Positions 23,925 through 30,965 of a stretch of 31,409 nt of DNA are shown here, one piece after another. The notes beneath the pieces were generated by a model. That model was given only the letters and a program-made list of their open reading frames with translations. It had not been told where the DNA came from and did no database searches. Made by a program: the position numbers and the translations under genes. The first letter of the stretch is position 1, and the number at the start of each line of letters is the position of its first letter. The stretch is from Bacteroidales bacterium M2 (GTDB taxonomy: Bacteria; Bacteroidota; Bacteroidia; Bacteroidales; Muribaculaceae): the NCBI GenBank assembly GCA_001689415.1, contig LUJM01000113.1, forward strand, positions 1 to 31,409, read 5' to 3'.

Positions 23925-24437
23925 TTATGATACCAAATCCAGTAGATTCTCCTTATACTTACTTCCTCCGGCAATATTGGTTAAATGTTCAATATCCCAT
24001 TTATTCTTTCCCGAAAAGATTACAGATTGACTGTTTTGTTCCAAAGCATAAAGGAGATCAAGATACGCTTGCTGGTTTTTGGCGACATAACTTACTATGC
24101 GTTCATCGTCCGCCCAGTCTGTTTCTACAATCTCTCCGGTCTCTTTAAGGATAGCAAGCGGAAAAGCCTCCCGCCATCCAAAATAAACAAATCTATCTGT
24201 TTCTCTCAAATCATCGGATTGGTTGAAACTGAATATCATAATTGTTAGTTTGGAGACATCGTAGTTATGAATCAAGTCTAAGACGGCGTCATTTGGCTCT
24301 ATGTTACGATGACCTGTTTTATCGCCAATAAACAAATCACCCAAATATATTTGAGCAAAGCCCTCGGGCATCATCGAAAACTCACTCTTGATTGGAGTTA
24401 TCGCCCTTATTGCGGTTACAAATTCTGCTGCTGTCAT
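23925..24437 (-). CDS. SUKH/SMI1-KNR4-like cytoplasmic protein
   Basis: A 170-residue soluble protein. I start at the ATG ending at 24437, which overlaps the upstream stop as ATGA; a TTG two codons earlier is less likely. FVYFGWREAFPLAILKETGEIVETDW resembles the central sheet of SMI1/KNR4 (SUKH) proteins, in which an aromatic-Gly pair precedes a strand and a conserved turn. The weaker N-terminal EGFAQIYLGDLFIG also fits. SUKH proteins are the commonest immunity proteins of bacterial polymorphic toxin systems. The match is by eye and moderate; a plain hypothetical protein is the alternative. Confidence 0.55.
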   Translation of the reverse strand: MTAAEFVTAIRAITPIKSEFSMMPEGFAQIYLGDLFIGDKTGHRNIEPNDAVLDLIHNYDVSKLTIMIFSFNQSDDLRETDRFVYFGWREAFPLAILKETGEIVETDWADDERIVSYVAKNQQAYLDLLYALEQNSQSVIFSGKNKWDIEHLTNIAGGSKYKENLLDLVS

Positions 24438-25027
24438 AACCAATCGTTTTTAAGTACGCGATGTGAATAGAATGGTGCGTAAATGAAGAACAGCCATACA
24501 TTCAGCAATATATAGCCGAGAGTATCGTGCCTTATGGCAATTGTAATATTCTGCTGTATAAAGACTATTACCGCGATTATCAATCCGATATAAAATATCT
24601 CGCCGATTCGCGAATCAATCAGAGGAGTACAGAATACCGCAGCGAATGTATATAACAGCCAAAATATATGAACGCCGCGAAGAAAGAGATATATTTTCCG
24701 CTTTGTGTATGTCGAAGCCGTCGTTATTCCATTAGCATTCCCGTTCAGGAAATATAAACCCAGGAACGGATTAACAAAGATATTCCCACCGAGAATCAAT
24801 GACTGATATTTGCCGTTATAGCGATTTCGACTTATTCTGATATTGGCAAACAGTAATCCCATAGCCGATGCCATGAGCAGTAGTTGTGCAATCTTTGCCA
24901 CATCGGAGTACAGCCACAACTCACGGTCAAGCCACCTGCCACCGATTCCAACAATCAGGACAACGACATAGACCAGCAACAAGAAGTTGCCGATAATGCT
25001 AATGAGATATAACATTCGATTATTCAT
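24434..25027 (-). CDS. Polytopic membrane protein (197 residues)
   Basis: A hypothetical protein with five to six helices: about 5-28, 42-62, 78-95, 115-135, 143-160 and 168-188. No charged catalytic motif is seen. RNRYNGKYQSLILGGNIFVNPFLGLYFLNG is the most distinctive stretch. Its stop overlaps the start of the SUKH-like gene (ATGA), and it starts three bases after the PH-like gene stops, so all three are translationally linked. Confidence 0.65.
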   Translation of the reverse strand: MNNRMLYLISIIGNFLLLVYVVVLIVGIGGRWLDRELWLYSDVAKIAQLLLMASAMGLLFANIRISRNRYNGKYQSLILGGNIFVNPFLGLYFLNGNANGITTASTYTKRKIYLFLRGVHIFWLLYTFAAVFCTPLIDSRIGEIFYIGLIIAVIVFIQQNITIAIRHDTLGYILLNVWLFFIYAPFYSHRVLKNDWL

Positions 25028-25030
25028 AGT

Positions 25031-25582
25031 TCAAGCATCCCTGATTACATAAATGATAAAAAATAAGATAACGAAGATAAAAACTGCCCACATTAATCCG
25101 GCAAAATACCTGTTTTGGCGACGAGAGGATAGACTGTCAAAAACATCATAGCCGCCGAAACGCTCAATCGCCTCGATGACGCTCCTGTTGCGACAGTATT
25201 TCCCAGAAAGGCTGACAAATATGTTTTGCTCACGTTTATTGTCAGATTTGGCAACGATAAATAATTCGCGTTCAAAAAGAACAGCATAGGAAGGACTATA
25301 ATATACCTCACATTTCTCTATCTCAGACCATTTAAGCACAGTAATCTTGCTCCAATCTTTTATCTTGATACCATTGGCATCAATTTTTAGGTAATTGCGT
25401 CCTAATCGGACATATTTACATATATAACACATCGTTATAACCCCGAAAAACGATGTACCGATTATCGCACCGACAGGCCACCCGTCAGTATAGCCCCAAT
25501 AAATACTGAAAGCCAAACATACAAGGCAAATCAGAGGAAACGTAAACGCCTCTTTCGCAATATATTCATTTTGCGGTTTCAT
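25031..25582 (-). CDS. Membrane protein with PH-like domain
   Basis: A 183-residue protein. I start at the ATG ending at 25582 (MKPQNEYIAKEAFTFP) because it overlaps the upstream stop as ATGA behind a perfect AAAGGAGG ribosome-binding site; the longer frame begins inside the previous gene. Two helices (about 15-32 and 37-55) precede a PH-like segment (YLKIDANGIKIKDWSKITVLKWSEIEKCEVYY and LFIVAKSDNKREQNIFVSLS), and a final helix lies at about 162-182. The layout resembles the bPH protein at 20374 but the sequence is clearly different. Confidence 0.68.
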   Translation of the reverse strand: MKPQNEYIAKEAFTFPLICLVCLAFSIYWGYTDGWPVGAIIGTSFFGVITMCYICKYVRLGRNYLKIDANGIKIKDWSKITVLKWSEIEKCEVYYSPSYAVLFERELFIVAKSDNKREQNIFVSLSGKYCRNRSVIEAIERFGGYDVFDSLSSRRQNRYFAGLMWAVFIFVILFFIIYVIRDA

Positions 25583-25596
25583 CGCTTGCCTCCTTT
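25579..25596 (-). repeat. 18-bp gene-junction repeat, copy 2
   Basis: The minus strand reads AAAGGAGGCAAGCGATGA: KGGKR codons, Shine-Dalgarno, stop and start in one block. Confidence 0.8.
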
Positions 25597-25836
25597 CCGC
25601 CACAGACAAATAAATAAGGATATAATTATCACCAAATCTATTAGAGATAACATATGGTATGCCCAAAAGAGTTTAATGTTTTTATCGACATAATATACGA
25701 ACCATTCCTGCTCTATCTCGGCACACCATGCACCGGAAAAATTCATTATCTCTAAATAGTTTCGCAATATCTCTATATGCGCATAAGCCAATACTGTGAT
25801 TGCGACTACACCTACTATTCTCTGCCACTGTTTCAT
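25579..25836 (-). CDS. Small two-helix membrane protein ending KGGKR
   Basis: An 85-residue protein with helices at about 5-25 and 57-78. Its end, IISLFICLWRKGGKR, is close to the end of the 59-residue protein at 27390-27569 (GGLLWLINRKGDKR), which suggests that they are paralogues. Its ATG overlaps the preceding stop (ATGA) and its stop overlaps the next start, so it is wedged between two larger membrane proteins. Confidence 0.65.
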   Translation of the reverse strand: MKQWQRIVGVVAITVLAYAHIEILRNYLEIMNFSGAWCAEIEQEWFVYYVDKNIKLFWAYHMLSLIDLVIIISLFICLWRKGGKR

Positions 25837-26516
25837 TTGATATTAAAGAAATGGTAATTGAACTTCAGTTTGTCATGGTCAATAAGTGACTCGCCTAACA
25901 TGACTCTATCATACGAAAGGATGGAATCTCCACCGGGAAAGTCGCGATAACTGACATAGACATTTTTGCCTTTGATGCTGTCAATAGTGGGCATGGAATC
26001 CTCCGCTCTGATATATATGCTCTCAATATGCCCAGCTTCGCTGTTGTAAATTCTCAGGTCAGCGTATGAGCCAAATTCGCCTTGCTCGACAACTATCAAC
26101 TCCGCCTGACCACCGTCAAAATTTATAGACCCGACTCGACGCATAGTATCTCTACTTTGGTGAGAAGTGCCAAATAAAGCTGCAGCGAATACGAACATGC
26201 CAATCTGAATGAAGGGTAGAAATACCTTAATATGATACAAGATATCGCTATCGCTTACAGGCGTAGTCTTTCGTTCTCCTTTTTGATAGTATCCGGCATC
26301 TTTGGGGAAGTTGTACTTTATAATCAGACCGACATCCGGTACAGGTCTTAATAACTTTGAAGTCCACACCGAGCCGATAATCGCGGTTGCTGCAAACAAT
26401 GCAAACAGCCTCCAATCCAAGCCGGATCCAAGCATTATGCCAGCCCCCAATGCTCCTATACAAGACATTATAATCAAAATGCCAAGCAACAATGATTTAC
26501 ATCCTGTCAGTTTCAT
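25833..26516 (-). CDS. Membrane protein of the MKLT type with extracytoplasmic domain
   Basis: A 227-residue protein starting MKLTGCKSLLLGILIIMSC. Two helices (about 8-30 and 32-50) and a third at about 98-118 are followed by an outer domain (INFDGGQAELIVVEQGEFGSYADLRIYNSEAGHIESIYIRAED) with no recognised family. Its start overlaps the end of the plug-like protein gene by 20 bases, in a different frame. Confidence 0.68.
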   Translation of the reverse strand: MKLTGCKSLLLGILIIMSCIGALGAGIMLGSGLDWRLFALFAATAIIGSVWTSKLLRPVPDVGLIIKYNFPKDAGYYQKGERKTTPVSDSDILYHIKVFLPFIQIGMFVFAAALFGTSHQSRDTMRRVGSINFDGGQAELIVVEQGEFGSYADLRIYNSEAGHIESIYIRAEDSMPTIDSIKGKNVYVSYRDFPGGDSILSYDRVMLGESLIDHDKLKFNYHFFNIK

Positions 26517-27393
26517 CGTGTTGTCGCTTTAAGGTTACCGATTTCTTATTATACCATGAGCCTTTTGGTAAGGTCAAAGCTCTAACAGTTTTTATTTCCA
26601 GTCGCACAGTATCCAGCGACACTGTGTATCCTTGAAGACGGATAATTGGGTCTTGACTTGAAATCAATCTTATTTTACCGCTTGATATGCCCCATTTCCC
26701 ATAGTTACGGATCTCAGGGGAGATCGCTTTTTTATGAGAATCTGTTTTTGAAAACACATAAGAGGAATCGGATTTCAGCTCCAATTCGTAGGACAGTCTG
26801 CCTTGTTTTCCGGTATATCTCCCAATGAGATGCTCAGTCCTATAGTACGGCAACTCAGTTGTTACGACCACATATGGAATTCGGTGATTATGCCAGTTTA
26901 TCGGAAATTGTTTCAATATCACAAAGTCATTGATTCCATAATCAGCTAAGTCTCCAAATTCATTCTTGACTATGTGTTGAATGTAGTCATACCCTCCCAA
27001 AATCTCTCCGGCAGAAACTTTTTCTTTAGCCTTTGTAGGGAGACCGTTGATGATAAACCGTATCTGCTCACGGAATGTGGTTGCAATATTTACGACTCCG
27101 TTGCAGTTGACAAAACCTTGCTCTGCCGCACAGATAGAGTCGGTTACTGAAATGCTTGCAATGTCATGTGGATATACCCAACTTAAAACACTGCTTGCCA
27201 ATAAGGACGCGCTGTCACTTTGCATCTGTTCGAGAGTGTAGTCAAACACAGAGTCATTCAAAGCCACTCCGTCAACCACCCATAGAGTTTTTATCTTGCC
27301 CTTATGTGTCAGATCATTATTGACCGACTGTGCAGAAAGACAAAAGACAAAAAAGCCCAACAACACGCCTATAATAAATCTTCCACTTTTCAT
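26497..27393 (-). CDS. Secreted orphan TonB-receptor plug-like protein
   Basis: A 298-residue exported protein with a signal peptide (about 1-21, ending CLSAQ). Residues about 35-106 resemble a TonB-dependent receptor plug: TLWVVDGVALND, then YPHDIASISVTDS, then NCNGVVNIATT, in the same order as the SusC/RagA hallmark LVVIDG, NPNDIESI and GANGVI. No beta-barrel follows. The C-terminal half (LSYELELKSDSSYVFS, YGKWGISSGKIRLIS) looks like a separate beta-rich domain. It may pair with the TonB-C protein encoded nearby. The start lies in an ATGA junction repeat. The plug match is by eye. Confidence 0.6.
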   Translation of the reverse strand: MKSGRFIIGVLLGFFVFCLSAQSVNNDLTHKGKIKTLWVVDGVALNDSVFDYTLEQMQSDSASLLASSVLSWVYPHDIASISVTDSICAAEQGFVNCNGVVNIATTFREQIRFIINGLPTKAKEKVSAGEILGGYDYIQHIVKNEFGDLADYGINDFVILKQFPINWHNHRIPYVVVTTELPYYRTEHLIGRYTGKQGRLSYELELKSDSSYVFSKTDSHKKAISPEIRNYGKWGISSGKIRLISSQDPIIRLQGYTVSLDTVRLEIKTVRALTLPKGSWYNKKSVTLKRQHDETDRM

Positions 27394-27407
27394 CGCTTGT
27401 CTCCTTT
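27390..27407 (-). repeat. 18-bp gene-junction repeat, copy 3
   Basis: The minus strand reads AAAGGAGACAAGCGATGA: KGDKR codons, Shine-Dalgarno, stop and start. Confidence 0.8.
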
Positions 27408-27569
27408 CCTATTAATGAGCCAAAGTAGGCCGCCACAGATTAGCACGTTTACACTGACCAAATAGATATTGGTCAACGTGTCGGGCGAGTCGAAACAAAA
27501 TCCCAAGCCGAACATAAAAAAGAACACGACAACTGCCGAGGCTAAAAATTTACTAATCTGATCGATCAT
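27390..27569 (-). CDS. Small two-helix membrane protein, 59 residues, ending KGDKR
   Basis: A short gene that length cut-offs would miss. It starts MIDQISKFLASAVVVFFF at 27569 and ends LICGGLLWLINRKGDKR. Two helices are visible (about 8-25 and 33-52). Its stop overlaps the start of the plug-like protein gene as ATGA, inside a junction repeat shared with two other genes, and the ending resembles that of the 85-residue gene at 25579. Those shared features make it a real gene, not a chance frame. Confidence 0.65.
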   Translation of the reverse strand: MIDQISKFLASAVVVFFFMFGLGFCFDSPDTLTNIYLVSVNVLICGGLLWLINRKGDKR

Positions 27570-27640
27570 AGCTATTCGTTTTTTTCTTTAACTTGATATG
27601 TTTCTGACTCCGAAAAGGTGCTTTTTCCCTTAAGCCATAC

Positions 27641-28429
27641 TCATTTTATCGTGTCTACTTCTTCGTCAGGGACCATAGACATCGAGTACTTCATATACAC
27701 ACTCACCTCGTGACCTTTTCTCTTCCCGGGTATATGATTCGGGAATTGCTTTATAATCCTGATTAACTGCTCGCCGAGCAACTTATTGCCATGTATTATT
27801 TCCGGGTTTTCAACCCTTCCGGTAAAATCGACCACGTAACCAATTGTAACATCGCCAAATACTGTATCTTTCTCATTTTTATAGCCCTCGTCTAAAAAAC
27901 GTTGCATCGCCTCTTTTCCACCCGGGAATTGTGGTTTTACGTCAACCTCTGATTCGTCCCAGAACGGGGGTATTTCGCCTTCCTCTAATATGTCTTCAAG
28001 ATCTTCTGACGGTTCGTCAACATCTCCAACCAAAAGGAGATCAAGAATCTGTGGATTTTGAACACCTGCGGAGTCTTTTGGAATGGAATCTTCAGCCACT
28101 TTGACTGTATCTGCAACCACAATCTGTTCAGTCGGAAGCTCCGGTTCACTCTGCAATGTTTCAGTTGGCCTGCTTGTCGACGCACCATTGCACCCCGACA
28201 TAAGAATCACACCCGCTGAAATACCGGCAAGCGCAACAGCTTTTCCGGCGAGGGAGCGGGCGCGGAGCTGCTGCTCAAGGTAGCGCACCTCGGCTTCACA
28301 TTTGGGGCATGTGCCGCGGCAGTCGCCCTTGTAGCGACATTCTGATGTGGCGAACTCAATGCCGTTTGCCTCGGCAATCTGCCGACGTATCTCTTTCAGT
28401 ATCTTGCAAGTCTGCTTTCCTCGTGCCAT
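27641..28429 (-). CDS. TonB C-terminal-domain protein with N-terminal Cys-rich motif
   Basis: A 262-residue protein. The N-terminus carries Cys8 and a Cys31-X5-Cys37-X3-Cys41-X2-Cys44 cluster (SECRYKGDCRGTCPKCEAEV), probably a zinc ribbon on the cytoplasmic side. One helix follows (about 60-77, ending MSGC), then an acidic linker (80-160) and a TonB-C domain (about 170-250) with PQFPGGKEAMQRFL and GYVVDFTGRVENPEIIHG. I know this layout from uncharacterised Bacteroidales TonB-like proteins. TonB-C domains contact outer-membrane receptors, so the orphan plug-like protein next but one downstream is a candidate partner. No receptor is encoded here. Confidence 0.82.
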   Translation of the reverse strand: MARGKQTCKILKEIRRQIAEANGIEFATSECRYKGDCRGTCPKCEAEVRYLEQQLRARSLAGKAVALAGISAGVILMSGCNGASTSRPTETLQSEPELPTEQIVVADTVKVAEDSIPKDSAGVQNPQILDLLLVGDVDEPSEDLEDILEEGEIPPFWDESEVDVKPQFPGGKEAMQRFLDEGYKNEKDTVFGDVTIGYVVDFTGRVENPEIIHGNKLLGEQLIRIIKQFPNHIPGKRKGHEVSVYMKYSMSMVPDEEVDTIK

Positions 28430-28447
28430 AGTAGTAACTTCTGTGTT

Positions 28448-29812
28448 TTACTTTATAAATCGAGCATCAATAACTTTAATACCTTTGCATACCGTTACTT
28501 GAGGGCCAACAGTATTGAAATAAAGCTTTATGCTCTTAATTTTGAACTTATCTTCGTATTTCCCCTTTGTATGCGTTATATACTCAAGAGAATTCTCAGA
28601 CCATATCATTCCATCGTGATAAAAGTCGGTAATCGCAAGTAGAATTGGTGTTTTTACCCGCGAGTCAATTTTAACATATTTCCCTAAATCTTCAGTTTCA
28701 TAAATATACCGCTTTTTACTACCGTCGGCATACTCAATAATTGAGTTAATCCTTCTTATTCCTGTAGTATCTATATCACAAGCCAAATCTGTAACAAACA
28801 TCGGCCTATTAAACTCAATTGATACAGAATCCCCTGTCGTTCCAATTTGAAAATATGTTTCCGGAATTTGAAATTGATCTATAATTCTCTCAAGATTTTT
28901 CTCAGAACGATCTGAATTAAAATTAACTGTAATATCAATGGGCTTAATATCTCCGGCTGAAACATAAATATCCCTTTCGATTCGGTTTACATAACATTGA
29001 TATCCACCAGGAGTTTCAATCCAAGGATTATCAAGATTGGAGAGGTCTATATTCACGTCAATCACATATGGAGTTCCGTTACCGAAGTGCTTTGCCGGTG
29101 TAAAATCATACAAAATATCAAAGCTGTTTGAAAAATATCGATAAAGATAAGGCAGATTAATAATATATCCGTCATCACCGTCAGTTCTTCTTGCAAAGTA
29201 CGAAAATTTATATCTATCAGTATAAATACCTAAAGATGAATTTGCATATACCTTATAGCGCACATTTAGCTTTGCCTCTGACTGAGGTTTCATTGCAAAA
29301 GAAGTGTAAAACCAACGACGATTTACTGCATCAACCGGAATACTATCTATATATTCATCGTAGGCCTCGACGACAAAACCGGCCTCTCTGACACTTTCTT
29401 TTGAAGAGTGGAACGGAAGTAAACGATCATTAAAAGCAAATTGTATGTCTTTGATCAACCGTTCGTTCCAGCCAATTTCACCTATACTCTCCGTGTAATA
29501 ATCACTTGTAAACTGGTATGACTCGAATTCGTCGGCGATGCTGTAGTCTATAGGGAATCCGTAATGAATTTCAGGGAAATTCCTGTCGGACTTGTTCTTT
29601 AATGTATATGTAATATCAAAACAGTTATAACCGTCAACATGAGTGATATTTATCCGCTCATGTGTTATACAAATTTCGGATATAGACAGTGGCTCGGGGT
29701 TGGCAACTCGATTGATAGAAGATAACCTGACAACTGGGTCACCATTAGCATATATTTCCACACTAATCATCAAAGAAACAACAAGTAGGAACAGCCTTTT
29801 CATACTCATCAT
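28448..29812 (-). CDS. Secreted beta-rich protein, DUF4424-like
   Basis: A 454-residue exported protein. Several in-frame starts lie together (ATG at 29812, 29809 and 29803; TTG at 29818). I use 29812; the start at 29803 (MKRLFLLVVSLMISVEIYANG) also gives a clean signal peptide. The N-terminal half, ICITHERINITHVDGYNCFDITYTLKNKS with HYGFPIDY, looks like the DUF4424 sandwich of bacterial surface proteins. The rest is beta-rich without enzyme motifs. It lies two bases after the radical-SAM gene. Confidence 0.7.
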   Translation of the reverse strand: MMSMKRLFLLVVSLMISVEIYANGDPVVRLSSINRVANPEPLSISEICITHERINITHVDGYNCFDITYTLKNKSDRNFPEIHYGFPIDYSIADEFESYQFTSDYYTESIGEIGWNERLIKDIQFAFNDRLLPFHSSKESVREAGFVVEAYDEYIDSIPVDAVNRRWFYTSFAMKPQSEAKLNVRYKVYANSSLGIYTDRYKFSYFARRTDGDDGYIINLPYLYRYFSNSFDILYDFTPAKHFGNGTPYVIDVNIDLSNLDNPWIETPGGYQCYVNRIERDIYVSAGDIKPIDITVNFNSDRSEKNLERIIDQFQIPETYFQIGTTGDSVSIEFNRPMFVTDLACDIDTTGIRRINSIIEYADGSKKRYIYETEDLGKYVKIDSRVKTPILLAITDFYHDGMIWSENSLEYITHTKGKYEDKFKIKSIKLYFNTVGPQVTVCKGIKVIDARFIK

Positions 29813-29814
29813 AG

Positions 29815-30444
29815 TCAATGTTTGCGGATTACGTAGGTGAATAAATCGAATCGGGTGAAGCCGAGAGCTTCGAGTGCCTTGCGGCTTTTCTCTCGATCGG
29901 CGTCGGTGTTATAGTCGGGTATCAGCGGTATGCGGATTATACAGTCGTGTTGTCGCACGGAGTCGGCTATTAGGCGCAGGTTGTCGAGAACAAGGTCGTT
30001 TGACTGCCCCGTATAGCTGCGGTAAATGTCGGGGTTCATATCCTTGATGTCGATAATAAGGGTATTGATCACCGGAAGTAGAGCCTCGATGTTGGCCGAC
30101 GGCACGTTGAGCGACGTCTCAAGATTGAGCTGCCATGCGGAGCCACACAGTTCGCGAAACTCGCGTATAAACTGCGGACGCAGGCAAGGCTCACCGCCAC
30201 CGAAGGTCACACCACCGTTTGTGGCGATGAAATAAAGCTCGTCGATGCGCGTTTCGGCATACAGTTCCTCAGGTGAATACTCGCGGAAACGCCCACCGTC
30301 GCCTAATGACTGCGGATTCAGGCAATATCGACAACTGAGAGGACAGCAATGAAAGGCGACAAGCGTAGTGACACCATCGCCATCGGTAGAAAGGCGATGC
30401 CGTGCGATGCCTATTATCTTAGCCCGTTGTTTCTCCATGAACAT
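29815..30444 (-). CDS. Small PflA-like radical-SAM activating enzyme
   Basis: A 209-residue protein of the glycyl-radical-enzyme activase type. The cluster motif is Cys34-X3-Cys38-X2-Cys41 (CPLSCRYCLNPQS), and the SAM-binding glycine motif is FGGGEP. HRLSTDGDGVTTLVAF matches the PflA start, in which DGPG is replaced by DGDG. It lacks the ferredoxin insert of larger activases. Such enzymes generate a glycyl radical on a partner such as PFL or NrdD, and no partner gene is adjacent. An ATG two codons inside (30438) is possible. A TAACTTTG box lies just upstream. It heads the island's minus-strand operon. Confidence 0.82.
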   Translation of the reverse strand: MFMEKQRAKIIGIARHRLSTDGDGVTTLVAFHCCPLSCRYCLNPQSLGDGGRFREYSPEELYAETRIDELYFIATNGGVTFGGGEPCLRPQFIREFRELCGSAWQLNLETSLNVPSANIEALLPVINTLIIDIKDMNPDIYRSYTGQSNDLVLDNLRLIADSVRQHDCIIRIPLIPDYNTDADREKSRKALEALGFTRFDLFTYVIRKH

Positions 30445-30460
30445 GCAATATGTTGTAGAG

Positions 30461-30468
30461 CAAAGTTA
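30461..30468 (-). promoter_or_regulatory. Promoter -7 box of the radical-SAM-headed operon
   Basis: The minus strand reads TAACTTTG (TAnnTTTG), only 16 bases before the 30444 start (22 before 30438). No -33 box at 19-21 bp is clear. Confidence 0.55.
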
Positions 30469-30770
30469 CAAATAAAAATCCACAAAATCTGTGATATAAA
30501 TCACATTATTTGAAAAAACGTTTGATGATTCTTTAGAAGGCCCAATCAGAGTCAACAGATAGTAAAAAATGAGTCCCTTTTGGAACTCATTTCTGTTTAA
30601 CACCAGGTAATTATACAACATTTATGATGAGTACTCACTGTATATTTCCGTCTTTTTGATGATATTGTAGTTGGCTCCGACATCTTTACAGCATTCTGCT
30701 TCACAATTATTATCGGCTGCTTAAAGCCTGATACAGTTTTGTTTTTTTAACCACTATTATTTTTGAACGT

Positions 30771-30790
30771 ATGTTCAAAATGTGACGTTT
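30771..30790 (+). promoter_or_regulatory. Operator-like palindrome over the -33 region
   Basis: TTTTGAACGTATGTTCAAAA has perfect 8-bp arms around GTAT. Its left arm supplies the TTTG (-33 box) of the downstream promoter. The form is typical of a dimeric repressor site; no repressor gene is seen in the window. Confidence 0.55.
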
Positions 30791-30796
30791 TTGTTT

Positions 30797-30804
30797 TATC
30801 TTTG
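30797..30804 (+). promoter_or_regulatory. Promoter -7 box upstream of the DUF2625 gene
   Basis: TATCTTTG matches TAnnTTTG with a 21-bp spacer from TTTG at 30772-30775. The DUF2625 ATG is about 160 bases downstream, leaving a long leader. Confidence 0.55.
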
Positions 30805-30965
30805 GAGCATGAAGCAAAATTCAGCGACATGGATAAGGTTCAGAAACAATGAGGAAGCATCGTGCTACACCAAGAAACAACGTACGGTGCAGACTACATA
30901 CCGGATATCTTCATGTAACAAAAGCCCGGCGTGCTTAGAAAACATTATACACCTATAAAAATACA

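Larger units (their letters stand above)
30445..30965. other. Intergenic region with two promoters and an operator-like palindrome
   Basis: This 520-base gap separates divergent genes. It has the activase -7 box (30461-30468), a hairpin of AAATGAG and CTCATTT arms (about 30567-30592) with only a weak T-tract, a perfect-armed palindrome (30771-30790), a plus-strand -7 box (30797-30804) and a 49-codon open frame (30809-30958) of unknown meaning. No recognised gene lies here. Confidence 0.55.

Noticed and set aside
18127..30444. A prophage or an integrative element
   Set aside because: No integrase, capsid, terminase, mobilisation or att-like repeat is visible; the packed membrane genes do not resemble phage modules.
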